Shown here piece by piece: positions 18,634 through 27,777 of a stretch of 64,000 nt of DNA (position 1 is its first letter; every line of letters begins with the position of its first letter). This DNA comes from CAWVSB01 sp046710535 (GTDB lineage: Bacteria > Pseudomonadota > Gammaproteobacteria > Pseudomonadales > CAWVSB01). Below the pieces are notes generated by a model. The model did no database searches. It saw nothing but the letters and a program-made list of their open reading frames with translations, and was not told where the DNA came from. A program made the position numbers and the translations under genes. The DNA lies in NCBI GenBank assembly GCA_046710535.1, contig JBKEHH010000015.1:7518-71517 (forward strand), read 5' to 3'.

Positions 18634-18660
18634 GCAAGGCCGTCTAATTGACGGCCTTGC
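18634..18660. terminator. Hairpin terminator between convergent genes
   Basis: An 11-bp perfect stem (GCAAGGCCGTC and its complement) with a 5-base loop, 42 bases after the molybdopterin-subunit stop and 46 bases beyond the end of the converging lipoprotein gene. T-runs are weak on both sides, so it may work in either direction or simply protect 3' ends. Confidence 0.6.
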
Positions 18661-18705
18661 TTGAGCCGCTAGTTATACTAACTTAAGCGCCGCAGTCTTT
18701 AGCGC

Positions 18706-19122
18706 TTATAAAAATTTCACATCAGTATTAAGTGCGCTAAGCGTCATAACTGTATCGCCTTCACGGACTTCACTTTCCTTGAGATTGATGCTTTTACCTG
18801 TTTCTTGATAAACAACTTGCTCAATCATTTCATTGGTCATGTCACCTTCGATAGTTACGATATTGACCTCGTCTGAATCAATAGCTGCAGAGCCGCCCGG
18901 TAGATAGATAGCGCCGTTATTAAAATCTACAGCAAATGCGATAACCCCTGGTACCAAAAAGAACAGTAATCCAACGGCATTCAATGCGACGATACTGGTA
19001 TCAAGTTGTCCTGCTGCTTGGCCCTTTCTTTCAGGGTGCATAATCGTGCCGCAAGCAGCCAGTTGCATAACGAATGCGCTAGCTAGCGTTAAACTGATCG
19101 CTTTTTTGATTTTAGTATTCAT
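18706..19122 (-). CDS. Lipoprotein of unknown function
   Basis: A 138-residue product with lipobox LAAC (C24) followed by GTIMHPERKGQ. A hydrophobic stretch (VGLLFFLVPGVIAFAVDF) and NGAIYLPGG come next. This HPERRGQ...FFLxPGxIAFAVDF...IYLP pattern recurs in short Pseudomonas-type lipoproteins of unknown role, some mis-annotated as polyribonucleotide nucleotidyltransferase. It is anchored by lipid and perhaps by one helix. Monocistronic. Confidence 0.8.
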   Translation of the reverse strand: MNTKIKKAISLTLASAFVMQLAACGTIMHPERKGQAAGQLDTSIVALNAVGLLFFLVPGVIAFAVDFNNGAIYLPGGSAAIDSDEVNIVTIEGDMTNEMIEQVVYQETGKSINLKESEVREGDTVMTLSALNTDVKFL

Positions 19123-19312
19123 TATTATTCCTCATTAGTGTTAAAAGCAAAATTTTATACGTGTTGCTAAGTTTAGGCCATCACATTATATCGGCTGAGC
19201 TAACGAAGATGGGTGTTAAGTCACAAGATTTAACCAAGGACTGTTTAGTCATCGAATATTTTTGCGAACAGTTTTTTAGGATTAAGAAAAGTAACCGTAT
19301 ATAAAGCCAGCA

Positions 19313-20254
19313 TTAACGCTTGGCAGTAGCGATAATTTTACTTATCCCAGAAGCTATCAATAAAACGATTCCGCCTGCGGCAATACCAACTAGTCCATCA
19401 AATAACATTGGCGTAACCGCCCCAGAGAGCGAGTTCAGCAGCGGTGTTAACAGCTCGACCATCGAAGTTGATTGATGATGCAGCCAAGCAAAACTATGGG
19501 TCAATATTCCACCGCCCACCAAAAACATGGCTATAGTGCCAACGATAGAAAGCAGCTTCATCAGATTAGGCGCAAAGATCAGTAAAGAGCGGCCCATTAG
19601 GCGCTGTGTTGCCTTGTAAGAGCCTGACGCCGATTTTCTCAGCAGATATAAGCCGAGGTCATCAAGCTTAACTATGGCCGCTACCAGCCCATAAACCCCA
19701 ACTGTAATTAGTACCGCTAAAGATGAAACTACCATCACCTGCATGGCAAAGGATGCGTCTTGAACAGTGCCTAAAACAATAACGACAATTTCTGCTGATA
19801 AAATAAAGTCGGTGCGAATGGCCCCTTTGATTTTTGTTTTTTCTAGCGCCACAAGATCTACATCGGGTTGCGCCAAGGCTTGTAGCCTTCGTTGATGCTG
19901 TTGATCTAATTCGTCTTTGCTATGAAGAAATTTATGAGCTATTTTTTCAAAGCCCTCATAGCATAAAAATAAGCCGCCAATAACCAGCAGTACAGTGATA
20001 AGCGGAGGCGCGAAAGCGCTGATTGCCGGGGCGCTAGGAACTAATATTAGTTTGTTTAAAAACGAGCCTTTAGCTACGGCCCACACAACGGGTAGCTCGC
20101 GGTCTGCTTTGACGCCAGAAACTTGCTCAGCGTTTAATGCTAGGTCATCACCCAATACCCCAGCGGTTTTTTTAGCAGCAACTTTTGACAAAATAGCCAC
20201 GTCGTCTAATACCGTGGCAATGTCATCAAGTAACGCTAGTAGACTGGTAGCCAT
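19313..20254 (-). CDS. DUF808 family inner membrane protein (YedI-like)
   Basis: A 313-residue integral membrane protein beginning MATSLLALLDDIATVLDDVA, the conserved start of the DUF808/YedI family, followed by KKTAGVLGDDLALNAEQVSG. At least five hydrophobic helices are visible (about 82-98, 146-170, 175-192, 225-245 and 290-308). The family's function is not established. It is transcribed alone, between a lipoprotein gene and the pckA terminator. Confidence 0.88.
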   Translation of the reverse strand: MATSLLALLDDIATVLDDVAILSKVAAKKTAGVLGDDLALNAEQVSGVKADRELPVVWAVAKGSFLNKLILVPSAPAISAFAPPLITVLLVIGGLFLCYEGFEKIAHKFLHSKDELDQQHQRRLQALAQPDVDLVALEKTKIKGAIRTDFILSAEIVVIVLGTVQDASFAMQVMVVSSLAVLITVGVYGLVAAIVKLDDLGLYLLRKSASGSYKATQRLMGRSLLIFAPNLMKLLSIVGTIAMFLVGGGILTHSFAWLHHQSTSMVELLTPLLNSLSGAVTPMLFDGLVGIAAGGIVLLIASGISKIIATAKR

Positions 20255-20338
20255 TTATTTCATCCTTAAATAAAAGTGCTAGTGCGTTTAACTTTATTAT
20301 AGTTTTTGATTTAAACAAAATGCTAACAGTAAGCCAAT

Positions 20339-20367
20339 AAAAAAGGCTTCCTACTGGAAGCCTTTTT
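20339..20367. terminator. Bidirectional intrinsic terminator downstream of pckA
   Basis: A-run, 7-bp GC-containing stem (GGCTTCC/GGAAGCC) with a 4-base loop, then a T-run. Both orientations give a hairpin followed by five or six T. It lies 19 bases past the pckA stop and should end the pckA transcript on the minus strand. Confidence 0.85.
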
Positions 20368-20385
20368 AATATTGCTTAGATGATG

Positions 20386-21939
20386 TTAGCCTTTCGGTCC
20401 AGCAGCAATAATGTCTGCAGAGATATCAAATTTCTTGATGTTCTCTTGGAACATAGTTGCCAGCTTAGAAGCTTGCTCATCGTAAGCAGCTTTATCGCTC
20501 CAAGCTTCGCGTGGGTTGATGTATTGCTGGTCAACGCCTTCAATTGCGGTTGGAATTTCTAGATTAAGGATATCCAAGCGCTCAGTTTTTGCAGTGGCTA
20601 GGCTACCGTTTTGCGCAGCAGTTACTACCGCACGCGTTACCGGAATTGGGAAGCGAGAACCGTTGTCACCGCTGCCGCCAGTCCAACCAGTATTGATTAG
20701 ATATACTTTACTATCGAATTCTTCAATGCGCTTCATTAGTAGCTCGGCGTAATCGCCAGCCGGGCGAGGCATGAAAGGAGCACCAAAACAGGCTGAGAAA
20801 GTTGGGTGAACACCCGCTTCTGCGCCCATTTCAGTAGAGCCTACACGTGCGGTATAGCCCGACAAGAAGTGAAATGCTGCTGCTTCTTTAGACAAAATAG
20901 AAACTGGAGGAAGAACGCCAGACACGTCACAAGTTAAGAAGATAACAGTTTTAGGTTCGCCCGCCGCGTTTTCAAATACGCGTTTTTCAACATGCTCTAG
21001 TGGGTAGCAGCAACGGCCGTTTTCACTAAGGTTTGTATTATAGTAGTCAGCGGTGCGCGTTTCTTCATCAACAGTTACGTTTTCAACAATCGCGCCGAAA
21101 CGAATTGCGTCCCAAATAATAGGCTCATTCTTTTGGCTTAAATCAATTGTTTTTGCGTAACAACCGCCTTCAATATTGAATACAGCGCCTTTGCCCCAGC
21201 CGTGCTCGTCGTCACCAATTAGGTAGCAAGATGGGTCGGCAGATAAAGTCGTTTTGCCCGTGCCAGACAAACCAAAGAACAAGGTGGTGTTACCTTCTTC
21301 GTCAACGTTAGCCGAGCAATGCATAGGCATAACGTCTTTTTCTGGTAGTAAAAAGTTTTGTACTGAGAACATGGCTTTTTTCATTTCACCGGCATAACGC
21401 ATGCCCGCTAATAATACTTTGCGTTGAGCAAAGTTAACCAAGACAACACCGTCAGAATTAGTGCCGTCACGCTCTGGCACACATTCAAAGTTAGCGGCAT
21501 TTATAATGGTCCACTCTTTTTTGGCTTTAGGGTTGTAACGCTCACAGCGTACAAACATATTTAGGGCAAACAAATTTTGCCACGCAGTTTCAGTGTTTAC
21601 TTGTACTGGGATGTAATACTCGTCATGGGCGCCAACATGTAACTCTTGGCGGAAATGATCGCGACCAGCTAGGTATTCTTCAACACGCTCCCACAAAGCG
21701 TCAAATTTGTCTGCCTCGAAAGGACGGTTAACGCCGCCCCATTCGATAGCATCTTCAGTGCTAGCTTCTTTAACCACAAAACGGTCAGCAGGTGAGCGGC
21801 CAGTGCGTTTGCCAGTAGTAACTAGCAATGCGCCGTTGTCAGTTAAGCGGCCTTCGCCTCTAGCTAAAGCCATTTCAATTAATTGGGTATGGCTAAGACC
21901 AGAATGGATAGTTGCTGTGTCATCTGTATTAGTGCTCAT
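20386..21939 (-). CDS. pckA: Phosphoenolpyruvate carboxykinase (ATP)
   Basis: Gluconeogenic enzyme converting oxaloacetate and ATP to phosphoenolpyruvate, CO2 and ADP in the cytoplasm. At 517 residues it is the usual size. Visible are the P-loop GLSGTGKTTLS, the metal/substrate segment DDEHGW that follows it, and the adenine/substrate loop around TARVGSTEMG. As in many gammaproteobacteria it sits next to hslO. Its own terminator follows, and an interval of about 185 bases separates it from hslO, so it is probably transcribed independently. Confidence 0.97.
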   Translation of the reverse strand: MSTNTDDTATIHSGLSHTQLIEMALARGEGRLTDNGALLVTTGKRTGRSPADRFVVKEASTEDAIEWGGVNRPFEADKFDALWERVEEYLAGRDHFRQELHVGAHDEYYIPVQVNTETAWQNLFALNMFVRCERYNPKAKKEWTIINAANFECVPERDGTNSDGVVLVNFAQRKVLLAGMRYAGEMKKAMFSVQNFLLPEKDVMPMHCSANVDEEGNTTLFFGLSGTGKTTLSADPSCYLIGDDEHGWGKGAVFNIEGGCYAKTIDLSQKNEPIIWDAIRFGAIVENVTVDEETRTADYYNTNLSENGRCCYPLEHVEKRVFENAAGEPKTVIFLTCDVSGVLPPVSILSKEAAAFHFLSGYTARVGSTEMGAEAGVHPTFSACFGAPFMPRPAGDYAELLMKRIEEFDSKVYLINTGWTGGSGDNGSRFPIPVTRAVVTAAQNGSLATAKTERLDILNLEIPTAIEGVDQQYINPREAWSDKAAYDEQASKLATMFQENIKKFDISADIIAAGPKG

Positions 21940-22123
21940 GTACGCTGTCCTGTGGGGTTATGCATGGCCTGGGGGCTAGTAATATCCAGCTTTGGGGCAG
22001 TATTAATAAGCAGGCTCCAAAAAAGGGCGGCAATTATGGCAAATTTTGAGGAGAATGCGAACCGAATTGCTTATTTAATAAGCTAGATTCTGCTTATATT
22101 CGATATTTAGCAAGACTTGGTCA

Positions 22124-23002
22124 TTAGTGCAGCGACTTGTCGCCCTTGGTGTTGAACAAATTGTCGATATCAGCAGCCAAAAACGGGTAATTGCTATTAC
22201 AGAACTCGCAATTCATTTCAATTTTGCCGTCTTCTTCAATAATGGATCGAACCTCGGTCTCGCCAATGCTGATAAGTGCTGTAGCTACGCGCTCACTCGA
22301 GCAATGGCAGTCGAATTTGACCGCATCAGACTCAAGCATACGCACACCTTCTTCATGGAACAGGCGATATAACAAGGTTTCGGCATCCAAATTGAGCAGT
22401 TCGTCGTCAGATATGGTGGCCACCAGTTGCTTGGCTGTAAGCCAGCGATCCTCACGCATGGCAGTGTCTATACCGGCAGAAGGGGGCAATGCTTGCAGTA
22501 GTAAACCCGCCGCTTTGGCGCCATTGCTGGCCAGGATCAAAATTGTGTCTAGTTGTTCAGATTGAATAAAGTAATATTCCACCGCTGACGCTAAGGTGTC
22601 GCCAGTTAAGGCCACTAAACCTTGGTAGCGCTTGCCTTCTAATGGGTCGATGGTGATTGCGAGGGTGCCGCCACCTAATAGTTGGTCAAAATCGCTGCTG
22701 GTAGCGGTCTCGGCTTGGCGGGCGATAGCGCGAATCGAGCGGTTAGAGTTATATTCCGCCATTATCACTGGTATTTGGCCTTCGCTGCGGGCCTGTAAAA
22801 TAAGTGAACCGTCAAATTTGATGGTTGAGCCAAGTAAAGCACTGGCGGCCATGAATTGGCCAATCATGTTCGCCACTGCTGGTGGATAGTGATGAATCTC
22901 CAAAACTTCTTTAAGACTGGCGTCGAGCTGAATGATTTCACCGCGAATATCGGTGTTATCAAATAAAAAACGATGAGAGAGGTCGGTCATAGCAATGCTC
23001 AA
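22124..23002 (-). CDS. hslO: Redox-regulated chaperone Hsp33
   Basis: Holdase activated by oxidative unfolding, 292 residues. The C-terminal zinc switch is intact: C-x-C in FDCHCSS and C-x-x-C in NCEFCN, with the usual linker between. The N-terminal core (FDNTDIRGEIIQL) matches the family start. It lies 54 bases downstream of hslR on the same strand, and the pair with yrfG forms the well-known heat-shock group. Confidence 0.96.
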   Translation of the reverse strand: MSIAMTDLSHRFLFDNTDIRGEIIQLDASLKEVLEIHHYPPAVANMIGQFMAASALLGSTIKFDGSLILQARSEGQIPVIMAEYNSNRSIRAIARQAETATSSDFDQLLGGGTLAITIDPLEGKRYQGLVALTGDTLASAVEYYFIQSEQLDTILILASNGAKAAGLLLQALPPSAGIDTAMREDRWLTAKQLVATISDDELLNLDAETLLYRLFHEEGVRMLESDAVKFDCHCSSERVATALISIGETEVRSIIEEDGKIEMNCEFCNSNYPFLAADIDNLFNTKGDKSLH

Positions 23003-23056
23003 TAGTCGTGCTTAAAAGTTAGTGTGGTGGTGTTGGCGCGAGATTATACCGTAGGT

Positions 23057-23458
23057 TTATTGGTCGTTGTTGGCGTTAATAAAACGATGAATTTGGCGCC
23101 GGTCTTTTTTGCTGGGCTTGCCCTGGGTGCCAACTAAAGCACCACCTGCGGCCTTTCTTTCATCAGCGTTTTGTTCACGTTTGGCAATGCTGTTATCAGT
23201 TTCTTTATATAATAGCGCCGCTTCTGGCGCGCCACGGCGTTGGTCAGATAAGGCAACTACTTCAACCGTTTTTTCATCCCAGCCTGCACGAATAGATATC
23301 ATTGCACCGATGGCGACTTCTTTGCTCACTTTTGATTTAGCGCCGTCATATTGTACTTTGCCCCCATCAATAGCTTGTTTGGCAAGGCCGCGAGTTTTAA
23401 AAAAGCGTGCGGCCCATAGCCATTTGTCGAGGCGGGTCTTTTTGCTTGTCTCACTCAT
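23057..23458 (-). CDS. hslR: Heat-shock protein Hsp15, S4-domain RNA-binding protein
   Basis: A 133-residue S4-domain protein that binds free 50S subunits carrying nascent chains and helps recycle them. The S4 fold is seen at 8-70 (RLDKWLWAARFFKTRGLAK, then GGKVQYDG). The tail is basic and charged (KPSKKDRRQIHRF). The start codon lies inside the end of yrfG (8-base overlap), so translation is coupled. Confidence 0.95.
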   Translation of the reverse strand: MSETSKKTRLDKWLWAARFFKTRGLAKQAIDGGKVQYDGAKSKVSKEVAIGAMISIRAGWDEKTVEVVALSDQRRGAPEAALLYKETDNSIAKREQNADERKAAGGALVGTQGKPSKKDRRQIHRFINANNDQ

Positions 23459-24137
23459 TAGGCTTGCTTCGTTTAATTAATATAGGGCTGGGCATTATTT
23501 CATCGAAATGAGTAATGCTCGGGAACAGCAAGTTTTCTCGCAAGGCCTTTTGGCTATCTGGCTGAGTTAGTGTCAGCAAATGTTCAATCCCAAAATTATC
23601 AGCCGAAGTAAGGACGCTTTCGGTGTCGTCAATTAATAAAGTGCGGCTGGGGTCAAATGGGTGGTTAGCATGCAACTGCTGCCAAAAATCTTGTTGTTCT
23701 TTGGCGTGGCCATAATCATGCGAACTAACAACTTCATCAAATAGCGGCAGCAAATTAATTTTTTTCATTTTCATATCGACGCTATCGCGTGAAGCATTAG
23801 TGACCAGCAGGCTACCTCGATGGCTATTCTTTAGCTGGCCCAAAAACTCCATCACAAACGGCCTAAGAGCTACCTTGTGATCAACCTCTCTTTTCAGTGC
23901 GATAATATCCAAGTCTAATTGCTGCGACCAATAGTCAGTGCAATACCACTGTAAGCTACCGTGTTCTTTGGTAATGCGGCCGACTAATTCAGCGCGGGTT
24001 TGTTTTGGGTCGGTGTTATGAATTTCTGCATAGCGTTGGGGTAAATGGTGTAGCCAAAAATAGCTGTCGAAGTGCAAATCTAACAAGGTTCCGTCCATGT
24101 CGAGTAATACTGTGTCTATTTTGTCCCACGCTACCAT
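23451..24137 (-). CDS. yrfG: HAD-family GMP/IMP nucleotidase
   Basis: Haloacid-dehalogenase-superfamily phosphatase of 228 residues, hydrolysing purine 5'-monophosphates in E. coli. Motif I is LLDMDGT (nucleophile D13, acid D15), motif II is LVTNAS, and motif III/IV is near LIDDTESV. The cap insertion follows motif I. It heads the yrfG-hslR-hslO run and is divergent from nudE with 87 bases between, as in many relatives. Confidence 0.93.
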   Translation of the reverse strand: MVAWDKIDTVLLDMDGTLLDLHFDSYFWLHHLPQRYAEIHNTDPKQTRAELVGRITKEHGSLQWYCTDYWSQQLDLDIIALKREVDHKVALRPFVMEFLGQLKNSHRGSLLVTNASRDSVDMKMKKINLLPLFDEVVSSHDYGHAKEQQDFWQQLHANHPFDPSRTLLIDDTESVLTSADNFGIEHLLTLTQPDSQKALRENLLFPSITHFDEIMPSPILIKRSKPNE

Positions 24138-24224
24138 GTTGCTCTTACGCCATGTTTGTTCAGAGGGTATAGTTTACTCCAACTAATGGCCGTTGGCTGA
24201 AAATGTTAATTAATGGAGGAATAA

Positions 24225-24794
24225 TTGAGTAAAGATAGGCCCCCCAAGACCGACAACTTACCTAAAATAGTCGCTAGCCAATGGCTTAGTCATACCAAGC
24301 TATTTCATGTGGAAGAGCTACAGTTAGAATTTAGTAACGGGGTAGAAAGAATTTACGAACGTTTAAATCCTGGGTTCCATCAAGCGGTGATGGTGGTGCC
24401 GGTGTTAGACCAACATACTTTAGTGATGGTGCGTGAATATGGCGCCGGGCTGGGTGAATATTATTGGTCATTTCCCAAGGGGGCGATTGATAAAGGCGAG
24501 ATGCCAGAGCAAGCCGCCGGTCGCGAGCTGAAGGAAGAGGCGGGTTATGGCGTGAGCGATTTGCAGCCCTTACTGAAGCTTGCGTTGTCACCGTCATATA
24601 TGGGCAACCAAATGAATGTTTTACTGGGGCAGGATTTATACCCAGCCAGCTTAGAAGGTGATGAACCTGAGCCAATGGAAGTAAAACTTCTTAGCTGGGC
24701 AGAGGTAGAAGCAATGATCGCTAGCGGTGAAATTTATGAAGCTTATGCAGTGGCCGCTTTTTACCGGGCTAAAGCCGTGCTGGGTGTAACTTAA
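24225..24794 (+). CDS. nudE: ADP-sugar/nucleotide Nudix hydrolase NudE
   Basis: Nudix hydrolase of 189 residues acting on ADP-ribose, NADH, Ap3A and related compounds. The Nudix box is complete (GAIDKGE at 86-92, then RELKEEAG at 100-107). The only credible start is TTG at 24225, supported by GGAGG six bases upstream and by the conserved length. Adjacent cysQ begins 16 bases after its stop, so the two are co-transcribed. Confidence 0.94.
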   Translation: MSKDRPPKTDNLPKIVASQWLSHTKLFHVEELQLEFSNGVERIYERLNPGFHQAVMVVPVLDQHTLVMVREYGAGLGEYYWSFPKGAIDKGEMPEQAAGRELKEEAGYGVSDLQPLLKLALSPSYMGNQMNVLLGQDLYPASLEGDEPEPMEVKLLSWAEVEAMIASGEIYEAYAVAAFYRAKAVLGVT

Positions 24795-24810
24795 TGTTGG
24801 GAATTAGCGA

Positions 24811-25593
24811 ATGACGACAGATTGGTCGCCAATGCTACTAAGCTTATGTCGGCAAGTTGGCAGTGACATGATGCTGACTTATGAGCAGCATTTAAAAAAT
24901 CCAATGGAGTTTGAACGTAAAGAAAATAACACGCCGTTAACCGCAGCAGACACCAGTGCCCATAATGCCTTGGTGGCCGGTTTAAATAATATCGATTCAA
25001 GCATCCCAATTATTTCTGAAGAGTCGAGTGAGGCTGAGCTTAGCTTGTGTAAAACATGGAATCGATTTTGGTTGATTGACCCGCTAGACGGCACCAAAGA
25101 ATTTATCGACGGCACTGGCGAGTTTTGTATTTGTATTGCCTTAGTTGAAAACGCTAAACCAGTGTTTGGTTTTATTTATGCCCCGGTAACAAAAGTTGCT
25201 TGGTGGGGTGGGCTAGAAGTTGCGGCAACAAAGTATAGCGACAATGTTGGCGAGACAATAAGTTGTGATAGCGCGCCGTCAAATTTAGTGGCTAGTTGGC
25301 GTGGTCATTACCGTAAAGATGTCTCTGCGCTAGTAGCCGAGATGAGTTTTACAACGGTGAGTATGGGCAGTGCGTTAAAATTCTGCCTGATAGCCGAAGG
25401 CAAAGCACAGATCTACCCAAGTCTTGGGCCTACTAGCGAATGGGATAGTGCTGGCGGGCAAGCAATAGTAGAAGCCGCTGGTGGAGTTGTTGTTGGTGTA
25501 GACGGTAAGCCGTTGACTTACAATCAGCGGGATAGTTTTGCTAACCCGCCGTTTTATGCGCTGGCTGATATTGCCTTATTGCCGGCGCAGTAG
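24811..25593 (+). CDS. cysQ: 3'(2'),5'-bisphosphate nucleotidase CysQ
   Basis: Hydrolyses 3'-phosphoadenosine 5'-phosphate to AMP, clearing a by-product of sulfate assimilation and sulfotransfer. The 260 residues show the inositol-monophosphatase-fold metal sites: EES around 70-72, DPLDGT at 90-95 and WDSAGG near the C-terminus. It is paired with nudE upstream and converges with a sulfate-type transporter 3 bases away. The transporter and the sulfotransferase at 42-44 kb fit a sulfur-linked role. Confidence 0.95.
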   Translation: MTTDWSPMLLSLCRQVGSDMMLTYEQHLKNPMEFERKENNTPLTAADTSAHNALVAGLNNIDSSIPIISEESSEAELSLCKTWNRFWLIDPLDGTKEFIDGTGEFCICIALVENAKPVFGFIYAPVTKVAWWGGLEVAATKYSDNVGETISCDSAPSNLVASWRGHYRKDVSALVAEMSFTTVSMGSALKFCLIAEGKAQIYPSLGPTSEWDSAGGQAIVEAAGGVVVGVDGKPLTYNQRDSFANPPFYALADIALLPAQ

Positions 25594-25596
25594 TCG

Positions 25597-27162
25597 CTAG
25601 CCTAATTCGTCTGTAGCAATACGGTAACGAGGGTCTTCGTTAATATTTACTTCAACATAACGCATACCATTTTTCAAAAGCTGCCAGCACTCTGGGCTTA
25701 AATGGCGCAGGTGCAATTTCTTGCCGGCTTTTTCATATTTAGTGGTTAAGTTATCTAGTGCATCAACACCAGATGAATCCCAGACTCGCGAATCTTTAAA
25801 GTCGATAACCACATCTTCAGGGTCATTTTCTGGATCAAATAAGTCTTTGAAGCCAGTAATAGAACCAAAGAATATTGGGCCGTCTAGGTCGTAAACTTTC
25901 CAGCCTTCGTCATCAATATGAGTTTTAACAGAAACCTGCTTAGCGTGTTTCCAAGCAAATACTAGGGCGCTAACTAACACCCCGACAATTACTGCTATGG
26001 CCAAATCTGCCATTACGGTTACCGCTGATACTAAAATCATCACAAAGGCGTCGCTAGAATTCATGCCACGGAAAATTCTGTACGATGCCCATTCAAAAGT
26101 GCCCAGTACTACCATAAACATAACGCCAACTAGAGCCGCTAGTGGAATCATTTCGATGTATGAGGCAAAGAATAAAATACAGCCTAGCAATACCAATGCA
26201 GCGGTAATGCCTGAAAGACGACCACGGCCGCCAGAGTTAATGTTGATCATGCTTTGACCGATCATTGCGCAACCGCCCATGCCGCCAAAGAAGCCATTAA
26301 CTGTGTTGCCGATGCCTTGGCCTACACACTCGCGGTTACCTTTACCACGGGTGTTGGTTACATCGTCAATCAAGCTCATGGTTAATAGCGATTCGATCAA
26401 GCCAACTAAGCACAAAATAACTGAGTAAGGCAGAATGATTTTTAGTGTTTCTAAAGTAAACGGCACCATTGGAATGGCAAAGCTAGGAAGCTCGCCTGCT
26501 AGGCTGGCAGTAGCGCGTTGTGCTTCAGGCAGCATGTCGCGGACAAAGTCGATAACGGTACGTGACTCTAAATCTAGGCCTTGCACTGCCAAGGTAACGC
26601 CAACAATTGCCACTAATGAGGCTGGTATTGCGGTGGTTAATTTAGGTAAAAATTGGATAATCAGCATGGTGATGCCAACTAGGCCAAGCATTAAATAAAG
26701 CGATTGGCCGCTCATCCAAGACATTGCACCGGCTGCGTCGCGATATTGAAACTGACCAAGTTGAGCCAAGAAAATAACGATCGCTAAGCCGTTAACAAAA
26801 CCGATCATTACTGGATAGGGCACTAAGCGAATAAATTTACCCAATTTAAAGACGCCAGCCAGTATTTGTAATATTCCAGCCAACACAACCGCGGCAAATA
26901 GGAAATCAACACCGTATTGGGCAACCAGTGCCACAATAACAACGGCCATAGCGCCAGTAGCACCTGAAATCATGCCTGGGCGACCACCAAAAATAGCGGC
27001 TAATATGCCCATCATAAAAGCTGCATGTAGACCAACCATTGGCTCAACGCCGGCAACAAAGGCAAAGGCCACTGCCTCTGGCACCAAAGCGAGTGCGACT
27101 GTCATTCCAGACAATATGTCGTTTTTGGCATTGGGTTGTATTTTGTTGATTAACGTAAACAT
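25597..27162 (-). CDS. SulP family anion transporter with STAS domain
   Basis: Inner-membrane anion carrier of about 521 residues. It has roughly ten to twelve hydrophobic helices (residues about 15-410), the conserved ALVPEAVAFAFVAG and GGMGGCAMIGQSMININSG segments, then a cytoplasmic STAS domain (about 430-515, PIFFGSITGF and WDSSGVDAL). I start at ATG 27162 (MFTLINKIQPN), the usual family start, rather than 13 codons upstream. Substrates in the family include sulfate, bicarbonate and chloride. The overlap region with cysQ is only 3 bases, tail to tail. Confidence 0.92.
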   Translation of the reverse strand: MFTLINKIQPNAKNDILSGMTVALALVPEAVAFAFVAGVEPMVGLHAAFMMGILAAIFGGRPGMISGATGAMAVVIVALVAQYGVDFLFAAVVLAGILQILAGVFKLGKFIRLVPYPVMIGFVNGLAIVIFLAQLGQFQYRDAAGAMSWMSGQSLYLMLGLVGITMLIIQFLPKLTTAIPASLVAIVGVTLAVQGLDLESRTVIDFVRDMLPEAQRATASLAGELPSFAIPMVPFTLETLKIILPYSVILCLVGLIESLLTMSLIDDVTNTRGKGNRECVGQGIGNTVNGFFGGMGGCAMIGQSMININSGGRGRLSGITAALVLLGCILFFASYIEMIPLAALVGVMFMVVLGTFEWASYRIFRGMNSSDAFVMILVSAVTVMADLAIAVIVGVLVSALVFAWKHAKQVSVKTHIDDEGWKVYDLDGPIFFGSITGFKDLFDPENDPEDVVIDFKDSRVWDSSGVDALDNLTTKYEKAGKKLHLRHLSPECWQLLKNGMRYVEVNINEDPRYRIATDELG

Positions 27163-27328
27163 GGTGTAAATCTCTAGGGTCTTCGAGCGTATTGCTAACA
27201 ATGAAGGCAGTTATAGCGTAAAAAAATAGAATATGCCTACTAAGTGGTGCAAGCATTGTCTTTAAGTAAGTGGGGTATAGCTATTATCGAGCGGGCGCGA
27301 TTGTAGCAGGAATTGCCGTAGATTGCGC

Positions 27329-27701
27329 CTACAGCGCCCAGCTGCGGTTTTTGATGTATGAATCTTTAATGCTGATTTTGCCGTCTTTAAAGGTAAACAA
27401 GTCTACCCCTGAAATCTCTATCTGTTGGCCGTCACCGCCAGTGCCGGTAAATAGCCACTGGGAGCAGCCTCTAATGCCTTGGGCGAAATGTTGGTCTTGC
27501 ACAAACCGTACATCCGGGATTGATTCCCATACCTCAATAAAGCGAGCTTTTACTTCCTTAAAGCCTTCATGTTTGGTGCCGTAGTGCTGACTACCGCCGC
27601 CCGTCAAGAAAGCGCAGTCATCCGTCATAAACGCCATAATCGCGTCTATGTCGTGGTCGTTCTAGGCGCAGGAGTAGGCTTTTAGTAATTCAACGCTCAT
27701 G
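27329..27701 (-). pseudogene. NTF2-like (SnoaL) domain protein with an in-frame amber codon
   Basis: A small alpha+beta cone-fold protein interrupted near its start. From ATG 27701, which has GAGGTG upstream, the frame reads MSVELLKAYSCA, meets TAG at 27663-27665 (codon 13), and continues DHDIDAIMAFMTDDCAF to a natural end after WAL. Relatives usually have Trp at that position (AWN-x-HD), so one TGG to TAG change explains it. Downstream internal ATGs could give at most about 102 residues lacking helix 1. It is divergent, by 76 bases, from the halohydrin-dehalogenase-like gene. NTF2 folds include limonene-epoxide hydrolase, but its catalytic triad is not evident here. Confidence 0.75.
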
Positions 27702-27777
27702 CTGGTCACCTCGGTTTGCTTGCTGGAACAATATCAATAAGCTGGTTATGCTGGCCGGCTATTTTATCGGAGGATTT

